The notes under the pieces were generated by a model. The model had not been told where the DNA came from and did no database searches. It was given only the letters and a program-made list of their open reading frames with translations. The position numbers were made by a program, and so were the translations under genes. Positions 49,021 through 58,095 of a stretch of DNA of 64,000 nucleotides are shown here, in pieces (positions within the stretch are counted from its first letter, which is position 1; each line of letters opens with the position of its first letter). This DNA is from Cercis canadensis (Eukaryota; Streptophyta; Magnoliopsida; Fabales; Fabaceae): contig QAOA01006931.1 in the NCBI GenBank assembly GCA_003255065.1, positions 2,499,542 to 2,563,541 of the forward strand, read 5' to 3'.

Positions 49021-49360
49021 CACTACAAGAAAAAGGCAGTTTTTCAACGGAATTTTTCCGTTGGAATTTCGAATTTCAACGGAATTTAAGTCGTTAGAAA
49101 AAAAGTGCGTTGGAATTTGATATTCTAACGGAAAAAAAAAATTTAACGGTAATTCTAACAGTAAAATACTGTTGGAATTTATTTTTGAAAAAAAAAATCT
49201 AACAAAAAATTCCAACGGAATTTTACTGTTAGAATTTTTAATATATTTTTGAAAATATATTTTTTATTTTTTAAAAAAAATCGCAATTTATTTTCTATTT
49301 TTGAAATTCCAACAGAATGGAATTTTCGTTGGAATTTCTCAATTTTTTTTTTTTATGTAA
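49021..49360 (+). repeat. CACTA left terminus and subterminal repeats
   Basis: CACTACAAGAAAA terminus followed by alternating AACGGAATTT and AATTCCGTT-like words in both orientations. A diverged copy begins at 52121. Confidence 0.9.
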
Positions 49361-49618
49361 ATTCCTAAATAGTATTTCTTAAAAATCAAAATATACCATC
49401 TACAAATATATTTTTTATGAAATAATTTGTATAACACAAATATCCAATTCATTAAATAATTCCTATAAGTTAATAATGTATTAAGTACAAAAATTTAAAT
49501 CTCAAATAATTATATCAAGTTTATTTCTAATTGTTCAAAATATATATTGTATAACAAGAACATACCCTTCTCTCAACTACATAAAACATAGATTTTGTAG
49601 AAGAACTTCAAGTAATGG

Positions 49619-49864
49619 GTGGAGATGGATATCAAGAGTGTTTGCGAGGCATTTGAGTTGGATGAGTACTGCTACAGTGGAGAATTTGCCAACCCAACAA
49701 CATGTCAGCCATTAATTTATTCAGCAATTTTCAAGAAGGCTTGTCCAAGAGCATATAGCTATGCATTTGATGATGGCACCAGCACTTTCACTTGCAAAGC
49801 TTATGAATATGACATCATTTTCTGCCCCAACAGCAATAGGTATATATTTTCTTCTCAAAGCTAA
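49619..49864 (+). pseudogene. Thaumatin-like protein 3' exon fragment, copy 1
   Basis: About 80 codons reading CEAFELDEYCYSGEFANPTT, then IFKKACPRAYSYAFDDGTST and FTCKAYEYDIIFCPN. This is the C-terminal third of a thaumatin-like (PR-5) protein, secreted and disulfide-rich, with the family's CPRAYSYA-DD-TSTFTC signature. The N-terminal two thirds and the signal peptide are absent, so it cannot make a working PR-5. It is cargo of the CACTA element, on its plus strand. One cysteine of the EYCC pair is Tyr here, while copies 2 and 3 keep CC. Confidence 0.88.
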
Positions 49865-50315
49865 TTAGTTTTCCTCCTTCTATTCATTGCCACGTACTAC
49901 CTGCAAAAACTCCCAACAATTAAATGTTTTAAATTATGACAGGACAAAAAATAATAGGATATGATAGAGACACACCAACAAAAACTCCTCTGCAGTGACA
50001 ACTAGCTGTGCTCCTTCCCTAATAGCAGCTTAGGGATAGCAGATCATCACACCAGAAATTGTACCGTGGTAGGATTTTAGATTTTAAGATAAAGTAAAAA
50101 GTATATGTCAAGAGGGTCAACTGTAGGACCTAAACCTCAAAATTGTAATGACAGAAAGGGTTCACAAAATTAAATCTAGCCATGCACTAAAGAAAAAGGC
50201 CTGACAACATATCTAGACCAGAAGCAAATAGTTGATACAAAGCAGACATTGTGCCCAATGCAGTTATTGGCTATACATTCCAAAAACAGTCTTACAGATA
50301 AAATAAATCACTTAC

Positions 50316-50425
50316 CACATGGTCAAGATGTGAAATAGTGCTTGACTGACCAATACATTTGATTTCTTCAATGTCTCCTTGTGTATGCAGCAAGAAGTTT
50401 GCTAACACAACGATTCTGGTCGCTA
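50316..50425 (-). pseudogene. Gamma-SNAP exon fragment, copy 1
   Basis: Minus-strand exon with an AG acceptor and GTAAG donor, reading (after a frame disturbance in its first half) GDIEEIKCIGQSSTISHLDH. This matches the C-terminal part of plant gamma-soluble NSF attachment protein, where 'LLAAYTEGDVEEIKR' and 'SST-x-LDHV' are conserved. Gamma-SNAP helps NSF take apart SNARE complexes. Only this exon is present, carried by the CACTA element. Confidence 0.65.
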
Positions 50426-51166
50426 CTGAGAAAAGCATCAATCCTAGAGACACCACATGCAATTATGTTAATATATTCATCACTTACCACAATTGCACAG
50501 AGCATGACAAAAAATTACAGAATAATATTCTTTCTAAACCGGAAGAAAGAATAACTTCATATTAAAGCAAGTATTTGAAGCTATATTCTAAAATGGCAAA
50601 ATATCTAGATCATCAAAGTTACTTGCTACAAGGCACTTATCCTAAAAAAGACTTTAAGGGCCACAATGTCAAATCCAAAAATTTCCATTTAAGATTGATG
50701 GCATGCAATGCAAAATGTCCTGGAAGGAACTATCGCTGTTTTGTATATTGTTCCTGCAATAATAAATAAAAATTGAATAATCAAATATAGTCTAACATTG
50801 TCAAATGAAAGAGCTATATCAATAACTCATAAGGCAGGACATAGAATTGCATCAGGCAGATTCCTAAGGCATTAAACTTGGAGTACATATTAAGAACTAA
50901 AAGGTAAAAGGCTACTTATTATGATTGAGTTCGGAGGTTCTGATTTTTTAAAATATGGTGCCTAACTTCAGTAGTTTCCCAAGAACCCAGCATGTAACAA
51001 TCAGAGTAGCTACTTAAAATAGTTACTATTTCTCTGTCTTTATATGCATACTACAGTTTGATGAGCAAGGAATCTATGTCTCTGTCTTTATACAGAATAA
51101 TAGACTCTCACTATTATTCATTTGTTATCAGAAAACCTGAATGTACTTAAACACAAAGAAAACTAC

Positions 51167-51284
51167 CTTTTAAGTCTAAGTAAATTTCTTGATCCCCAGT
51201 TGGAGTATCTGAAATTATAACTCGGCCTACCGCACCAATATCACCACTCAGGTCTATGGAGTCCCCTTCACACTCAACAAGTGC
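51167..51284 (-). pseudogene. BIN4: BIN4-like exon fragment, copy 1 (with a partner exon at about 50640-50753)
   Basis: Minus-strand exon of 39 codons plus one base: ALVECEGDSIDLSGDIGAVG then RVIISDTPTGDQEIYLDLK. It splices in phase to the exon ending at 50753, which reads GTIYKTAIVPSRTFC. This order matches plant BIN4, a DNA-binding subunit of the topoisomerase VI complex needed for endoreduplication. I name it from the motif pattern; the family assignment is fairly but not wholly certain. The rest of the gene is missing. It is cargo of the CACTA element. Confidence 0.7.
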
Positions 51285-52120
51285 CTGCCAAAACACAGGA
51301 GCTCTTTGTCAAGCACTTATTTCCTTTCTCATGAGTAAGGAAGAGGAGAGTTAAAATCAATACGCAACATATGGATCCACTTATTACAAAGACTAGAAAG
51401 TCAAACTACAACCAGCATTGCCAAGTAGATATGACCATACATCAGGGGTAAACACACAAACAAAGATAAAAAGAGCAGAGTGCAAACTGAATCCATAAAA
51501 TTAGAGAAAAAATCATCAGAAGATCAATTCAAAAGAAATTGGTTCACTAAAACACATAAGCATTTAGCCATCTCATCAACAAACCAAGATATAAGGACAT
51601 AGATAAACATGAAGAGCACCCATATATGTTTGAATCATTGAGGTCTTCCCATTTCCTATTTCTTCCTTTATTACATTTTTTTCTTTGGTTTCTCTCTTTT
51701 AATTGTTGCAAATAAGGAAGTAAGTATCATTCAAAGAACTGGATATCCAGGAAGCATTATTCAGGTAAGTCAAGCAATCAACAAAAACCCTCTACTTATG
51801 TTGATCATGCTTTTTGATATGTATCAATCTAAAAGAGAGAACAATTTTCAGGCATTTTATTTGATCATCCTATAATACATTTACTTGATCAAATTTATGT
51901 TCCACATTATTATAAAGCATAATGAAATTTCTATGTCAATTTTATCTATTAAGGACCAAATTGAGAATAACAGTAGAAGCAGAAAACAGCATGGAGATCC
52001 TGACCCATTTACATTCTAATGTCAAGAAATGCTTACTTTCACTGTTTAGGATTGGACTTGCAACTCTTATGTGACTTGATGAGTTGCTCCTGTATCCAAA
52101 AACCATGGTCTGTCCCCAAG

Positions 52121-52420
52121 CACTACAAGAAAAAGGCAATTTTCCAACGGAATTTTTCCGTTGGAATTCCAACAGAATTTCAGTCGTTAGAAAAAAGTGC
52201 ATTGGAATTTGATATTCTAACGGAAAAAAATTCTAACGTTAATTCCAACGGTAAGAATTCATTTTTGAAAAAAAAATTCTAACGAAAAATTCCAACGAAA
52301 TTTTACCGTTAGAATTTTTAATATATTTAAAAAAAATCAAAAATTATTTTCTATTTTTGAAATTCCAACGGAATAGAATTTCCGTTGGAATTTCTTAAGG
52401 TTTTTTTTTTTAAGTAAATT
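52121..52420 (+). repeat. Internal second CACTA left terminus
   Basis: Repeats CACTACAAGAAAAAGGCA and the subterminal words of 49021-49360. No right terminus lies just before it, so it marks an internal rearrangement and not an independent neighbour. Confidence 0.88.
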
Positions 52421-52675
52421 CTTAAATAGTATTTCTTAAAAATCAAAATATACCATCTACAAATATCTTTTTCATGAAATAATTTGTATAACACAAATAT
52501 CCAATTCATTAAATAATTCCTATAAGTTAATAATGTATTGAGTACAAAAATTTAAATCTCAAATAATTACATCAAGTCTATTTCTAATTGTTCAAAATAT
52601 ATATTGTATAACAAGAACATACCCTTCTCTCGACTACATAAAACATAGATTTTGTAGAAGAACTTCAAGTAGTGG

Positions 52676-52921
52676 GTGGAGATGGATATCAAGAGTGTTT
52701 GCGAGGCATTTGGGTTAGATGAGTACTGCTGCAGTGGAGAATTTGCCAACCCAACAACATATCAGCCATTATTTTATTCAGCAATTTTCAAGAAGGCTTG
52801 TCCAAGAGCATATAGCTATGCATTTGATGATGGCACCAGCACTTTCACTTGCAAAGGTTATGAATATGACATCATTCTCTGCCCCAACAGCAATAGGTAT
52901 ATATTTTCTTCTCAAAGCTGA
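52676..52921 (+). pseudogene. Thaumatin-like 3' exon fragment, copy 2
   Basis: Same fragment as 49619-49864 (CEAFGLDEYCCSGEFANPTT, then CPRAYSYAFDDGTSTFTC), open to its TGA. It follows the internal left end at 52121, and after 53027 it runs into sequence not found elsewhere in the window. Confidence 0.88.
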
Positions 52922-53027
52922 TTAGTTTTCCTCCTTCTATTCATTGCCACGTACTACCTGCAAAAACTCCCAACAATTAAATGTTTTAAATTATGACAGG
53001 ACAAAAGATAATAGGATATGATAGAGA

Positions 53028-53367
53028 AGGTGACAATATATGGACTAGGGTCAAGAAGTTGGCTAGGAAACAATTGCTACATGAACAGTTACATTTCCTG
53101 TTAAGAGTCTCAACCAGACTGACTGAGTTTCTTGATATTATGACGTCGGAGAAAGACTAACAACAAACGTACTACCAATTCTTGTGCTATAGCAAAGATA
53201 TAAAGGCTCTGAGCTTCAAGTCATCATGCAAGCAGTTTACAGTCCAATTAAGTTCCTTAGGTTTATATGGGATATGAACTGAAGACAGCATCTACGTCGG
53301 GGATAAACACTAATGCAGAGCCATTTTGGATCTTCATTATTGACTAAAACTTCGACGACACGAGATT
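53028..53367. other. Unique segment inside the CACTA element
   Basis: Between thaumatin copies 2 and 3, not repeated elsewhere in the window. In the plus strand about 43 codons are open from 53030 (GDNIWTRVKKLARKQLLHEQ, then a leucine-rich stretch). This could be a further captured fragment, but I do not recognise the family. Confidence 0.3.
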
Positions 53368-53440
53368 ATTGTATAACAAGAACATACCCTTCTCTCAACT
53401 ACATAAAACATATATTTTGTAGAAGAACTTCAAGTAATGG

Positions 53441-53690
53441 GTGGAGATGGATATCAAGAGTGTTTGCGAGGCATTTGGGTTGGATGAGTGCTGCTGCAGT
53501 GGAGAATTTGCCAACCCAACAACATGTCAGCCATTATTTTATTCAGCAATTTTCAAGAAGGCTTGTCCAAGAGCATATAGCTATGCATTTGATGATGGCC
53601 ACCAGCACTTTCACTTGCAAAGCTTATGAATATGACATCATTTTCTGCCCCAACAGCAATAGGTATATATTTTCTTCTCAAAGCTAATTA
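53441..53690 (+). pseudogene. Thaumatin-like 3' exon fragment, copy 3
   Basis: Same fragment again (CEAFGLDECCCSGEFANPTT, then CPRAYSYAFDDG). One extra base in GATGGCC near 53600 shifts the frame before TSTFTC. It starts the second copy of the 2.5-kb block (53368-55892). Confidence 0.88.
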
Positions 53691-54139
53691 GTTTTCCTCC
53701 TTCTATTCATTGCCACGTACTACCTGCAAAAACTCCCAACAATTAAATGTTTTAAATTATGACAGGACAAAAAATAATAGGATATGATAGAGACACACCA
53801 ACAAAAACTCCTCTGCAGTGACAACTAGCTGTGCTCCTTCCCTAATAGTAGCTTAGGGATAGCAGATCATCACACCAGAAATTGTACCGTGGTAGGATTT
53901 TAGATTTTAAGATAAAGTAAAAAGTATATGTCAAGAGGGTCAACTGTAGGACCTAAACCTCAAAATTGTAATGACAGAAAGGGTTCACAAAATTAAATCT
54001 AGCCATGCACTAAAGAAAAAGGCCTAACAACATATCTAGACCAGAAGCAAACAGTTGATACAAAGCAGACATTGTGCCCAAATGCAGTTATTGGCTATAC
54101 ATTCTACAAACAGTCTTACAGATAAAATAAATCACTTAC

Positions 54140-54251
54140 CACATGGTCAAGATGTGAAATAGTGCTTGACTGACCAATACGTTTGATTTCTTCAATGTCT
54201 CCCTCTGTGTATGCAGCAAGAAGTTTGCTAGCACAACGATTCTAGTCGCTA
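54140..54251 (-). pseudogene. Gamma-SNAP exon fragment, copy 2
   Basis: The better preserved copy: NRCASKLLAAYTEGDIEEIK then RIGQSSTISHLDHV, with one stop just before NRC. Same splice borders as copy 1. It was duplicated together with the BIN4-like exons in the 2.5-kb block. Confidence 0.7.
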
Positions 54252-54997
54252 CTGAGAAAAGCATGAATCCTAGAGACACCACATGCAATTATGTTAATAT
54301 ATTCATCACTTACCACAATTGCACAGAGCATAACACAAAATTACAGAATAATATTCTTTCTAAACTGAAAGAAAGAATAACTTCATATTAAAGCAAGTAT
54401 TTGAAGCTATATTCTAAAATGGCAAAATATCTAGATCATCAAAGTTACTTGCTACAAGGCACTTATCCTAAAAAAGATTTTAAGGGCCACAGTGTCAAAT
54501 CCAGAAATTTCCATTTAAGATTGATGGCATACAATGCAAAATGTCCTGGAAGGAACTATCGCTGTTTTGTATATTGTTCCTGCAATAATAAAAAAAAAAT
54601 TGAATAATCAGATATAGTCTAACATTGTCAAATGAAAGAGCTATATCAATAACTCAGAAGGCAGGACATAGAATTGCATCAGGCAGATTCCTAAGGCATT
54701 TAACTTGGAGTACATATTAAGAACTAAAAGGTAAAAGGCTACTTATTATGATTAAGTTCGGAGGTTCTGATTTTTTAAAATATGGTGCCTAACTTCAGTA
54801 GTTTCCCAAGAACCCAGCATGTAACAATCAGAATAGCTACTTAAAATAGTTACTATTTCTCTGTCTTTATATGCATACTACAGTTTGATGAGCAAGGAAT
54901 CTATGTCTCTATCTTTATACAGAATAATAGACTCGATCTCACTATTATTCATTTGTCATCAGAAAACCTGAATGTACTTAAACACAAAGAAAACTAC

Positions 54998-55115
54998 CTT
55001 TTAAGTCTAAGTAAATTTCTTGATCCCCAGTTGGAGTATCTGAAATTATAACTCGGCCTACCGCACCAATATCACCACTCAGGTCTATGGAGTCCCCTTC
55101 ACACTCAACAAGTGC
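54998..55115 (-). pseudogene. BIN4: BIN4-like exon fragment, copy 2 (with a partner exon at about 54470-54579)
   Basis: Identical in layout to 51167-51284, with the same 118-bp length and splice borders. The partner exon ends at 54579. It belongs to the second copy of the 2.5-kb block. Confidence 0.7.
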
Positions 55116-55772
55116 CTGCCAAAACACAGGAGCTCTTTGTCAAGCACTTATTTCCTTTCTCATGAGTAAGGAAGAGGAGAGTTAAAATCAATACGCAACA
55201 TATGGATCCACTTATTACAAAGACTAGAAAGTCAAACTACAACCAGCATTGCCAATTAGATATGACCATACATCAGGGGTAAACACACAAACAAAGATAA
55301 GAAGAGCAGAGTGCAAACTGAATCCATAAAATTAGAGAAACAATCATCAGAAGATCAATTCAAAAGAAATTGGTTCACTAAAACACATCAGCATTTAGCC
55401 ATCTCATCAACAAACCAAGATATAAGGACATAGATAAACATGAGGAGCACCCATATATGTTTGAATCATTGAGGTCTTCCCATTTCCTATTTCTTCCTTT
55501 ATTACATTTTTTTCTTTGGTTTCTCTCTTTTAATTGTTGCAAATAAGGAAGTAAGTATCATTCAAAGAACTGGATATCCAGGAAGCATTATTCAGGTAAG
55601 TCAAGCAATCAACAAAAACCCTCTACTTATGTTGATCATGCTTTTTGATATGTATCAATCTAAAAGAGAGAACAATTTTCAGGCATTTTATTTGATCATC
55701 CTATAATACATTTACTTGATCAAATTTATGTTCCACATTATTATAAAGCATAATGAAATTTCTATGTCAATT

Positions 55773-55961
55773 TTATGTATTAAGGACCAAATTGAGAATA
55801 ACAGTAGAAGCAGAAAACAACATGGAGATCCTGACCCATTTACATTCTAATGTCAAAAAATGCTTACTTTCACTGTTTAGGATTGGACTTGCTTGTTCAA
55901 TGGAATCCTCATCAGAGATACTTGTTCTTGCTGGTGGGATCAATAGAGATGGAGAACACAT
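55773..55961 (-). other. Exon-like minus-strand frame, origin unknown (partner at 51942-52067)
   Basis: Open for 62 codons with a serine-rich acidic start (ARTSISDEDSIEQASPILNS) and a hydrophobic end. Its right half is repeated at 51942-52061. It lies on the same strand as, and upstream of, the BIN4-like exons, so it may be an earlier exon of that gene, but I cannot confirm this. Confidence 0.35.
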
Positions 55962-56470
55962 CTAACACAAAATGTAGAGGTACCTATTTCAAAATGCCCA
56001 TGTGACCCATTTACATGCTAACCATTCAGATTATTTTCTTTTGAATAATGATAATTATGCATGATCTCAAGTGTAAACTTGTGCACATCCAAACAGCTAT
56101 ATATGTCCTGATTAAAGTTAGCAGGAAAATGTTTCTTGTAGGCACTGTTAGCTTAGATACAATCACCTAAGCAGTTTGCATGTACTTTCTTTTACATTCT
56201 TTGGTCCTTGATTTCCCTGGGCATACTAGATCATCATATCCTATGCAAAAAAAAAAAAAAAAAAACAAAACAAAAGACATGCTATAGTCACTGCATCAGC
56301 CTATTCACACTAAAACGTATCAGCAACTCCTATAGTCCTACCTATATTACTTCTCTTTCATGGCTTCATAGCATAACAATTAAAAGAAAAACTAACAAAA
56401 CTAGCAAATATAATCAATATGAAGAAAAATAACACCCAAACGTTTAAACCAGTAGTGTGTTAGCTCTAAC

Positions 56471-56730
56471 TTGATAGCAAACAGGAACCTTAATGACCCT
56501 AAAGGAAGGAAATACTCCGTGCTTGAGGGATCTATGAATGGTGGAGAATCTTTGTCTACAAATTGGGCATCGAGACTCATGCTTAGCCCATTCCATAATG
56601 CACATGAAGCAAAAGTAGTGGTTGCATCAATCAATTTCACCTCTGATTCATACCCCATTTTCGGCATAGCAAATTCTGCACTGGTTATCGTTACCTTCGC
56701 TTCCAGAGGTTGATTCTTTGGTTGAACTCT
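56471..56730 (-). pseudogene. RING-finger (C3HC4) exon fragment
   Basis: The minus strand reads NDNQCRICYAENGV, stop, IRGEID, stop, CNHYFCFMCIMEWAKHESRC, PICRQRFSTIHR, then FRVIKVPV, with a GT donor after CYQ at 56470. The C-x2-C, C-x-H-x2-C-x2-C and C-x2-C ligands form a complete C3HC4 RING of the plant RING/PHD ubiquitin-ligase class. Two in-frame stops mark it as dead. It is present once, next to the right end of the CACTA element, and is the fourth host gene carried by it. Confidence 0.85.
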
Positions 56731-56974
56731 TATTTGCTCAAGGAAGTAGAAATCGAAACTGAGTCTGAGCCACACGACATTTTTGTTGGAGCTCCGAGGT
56801 GTCCCCCGCACAACATTTGCCGGTGGTGGCTGGGGAGGAGAGACCGACACCGAGTGAGAATTCGAGACAGTGAGAGAGAAAGAGGGAGTCGAGAGAGGGA
56901 GAGTAATTTTTGTTAGGGATTTAGCCTTCGGATTCCATTTTAGAATTGAGACAAAAATTTTGATAATGAATATC

Positions 56975-57151
56975 AAAATTCTAACGGTATATTCTGTTGG
57001 AATTTTTTTAATTTTTTTTTAATTTCTAACGGTAATTCTGACAGAAAATTCCAACGGTAAATAAATTCCGTTGGAATTTCCATTAGAATTTTTACAAAAT
57101 TTTAACCGTTGGAATTTTTTTCCGTTAGAAAATTGGCATTTTCTTGTAGTG
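56975..57151 (-). repeat. CACTA right terminus and subterminal repeats
   Basis: Inverted TTCTAACGG / CCGTTGGAATTT words leading to TTTTCTTGTAGTG and the TTA target duplication. Confidence 0.9.
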
Positions 57152-58095
57152 TTAAAAGCATATGTAGACTTGAAAGATTCTTTTATTTTGAACTATTGTA
57201 AAAAACGGGAGACACCTATAGTTTGTTTTGAAGGCCTAACTAATAGCAATGTGCATGGGAATAAAACTTTGTTGAGCCTTCTAGATACATGATGCACGTT
57301 GTCTAGTGATTTTGAAAGTTGGTGGAAAAAGTAGATTATTAGAATATATTTTCCCTTTGCATCCAAACTCTGCTTTCTTTCCTTAAGCTCATCCATATCC
57401 CATGAGACTTTTTATTCCCTCTCAAGTGTCAGCAGCTAGAAAGCTTCACCCACATTTCGAGGGGTAAGATACTGACGATGCCTGATTTTGGTTCAAAGGA
57501 GAGAGGTTGGTTAAGTGGGATCACTTGAAAGGATATATGGCCAAGGTCGGGTGCATACCCGAGTTTTGATGCTGAGGATAATATGAAATGGGAGTTTTTA
57601 TGTATCCTTTGTCTTGTCCAAAAAAGCGTCCTCTTTATTTCTTGTTTTTGCTTATTTATAGGGAGATTCTCAGGTTTAAAGGATTTAGGGAATGGGTTCA
57701 GTTATGGGCTTGGTGATAATGGGCTTAGACTTTATGGGCCGAAATATTGGGTATCTACAGATACCATTCCCTATAAAAGCGTATACCTGCGAGGGTGGGC
57801 ACTTGGTTTAGTTTATTACCGTAGGAACCCGTTTATGTGGAATAGTATCATATTACTCTGGCAAGATTACAAAAATATTATCACTTCAGGAAGCGATGCC
57901 AAAGCCACAGAGGAATATCTTCCATGGTTAGGTTCTTCATCAGTTGTCATTCTTTCCTTCTTTATATATATGACGACCTATATAATCTGCCATGGCTATC
58001 TTACTAGAGAAAGCTTTTGGTTCCACAGCTCCAACTTTGTATACCGTCAGTTTATCTATCAAGACCACCGGAAGAGCATCAATAACAACTTCAAC
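57152..58095 (+). other. 5' flank of the HIPP gene
   Basis: Non-transposon sequence between the CACTA end and the HIPP start. A long open frame at 57583-58212 runs through the first HIPP exon, but its upstream part resembles no protein I know. A TATAAAAG-like box (CCCTATAAAAGC) at about 57768-57779 lies about 320 bp before the proposed ATG and could be the promoter. Confidence 0.45.

Larger units (their letters stand above)
49021..57151. mobile_element. Gene-capturing CACTA (En/Spm) transposon, non-autonomous
   Basis: 8131 bp. The left end is CACTACAAGAAAAAGGCA at 49021 and the right end is the inverse (TTTTCTTGTAGTG ending at 57151). The 3-bp duplication TTA is on both sides (49018-49020 and 57152-57154), diagnostic for CACTA elements. 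Subterminal zones are packed with direct and inverted TTCCGTTGGAA / TTCTAACGG motifs, the kind bound by TNPA-like proteins. No transposase is recognised. Inside are thaumatin-like exon copies (+) and gamma-SNAP, BIN4-like and RING-finger exons (-). A second left end lies internally at 52121. Block order: left end + thaumatin 1 + gamma-SNAP/BIN4 copy 1; left end 2 + thaumatin 2 + unique 340 bp; thaumatin 3 + gamma-SNAP/BIN4 copy 2; RING exon; right end. Confidence 0.93.

Noticed and set aside
56401-56976. 191-codon minus-strand frame over the RING exon
   Set aside because: It is in the wrong frame. The RING ligands appear only in the neighbouring frame, which contains stops, so the long frame is a shadow.
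49021-57151. CRISPR-like or satellite array from the repeated blocks
   Set aside because: The repeats are large direct duplications and subterminal transposon words, and this is a plant nuclear genome.
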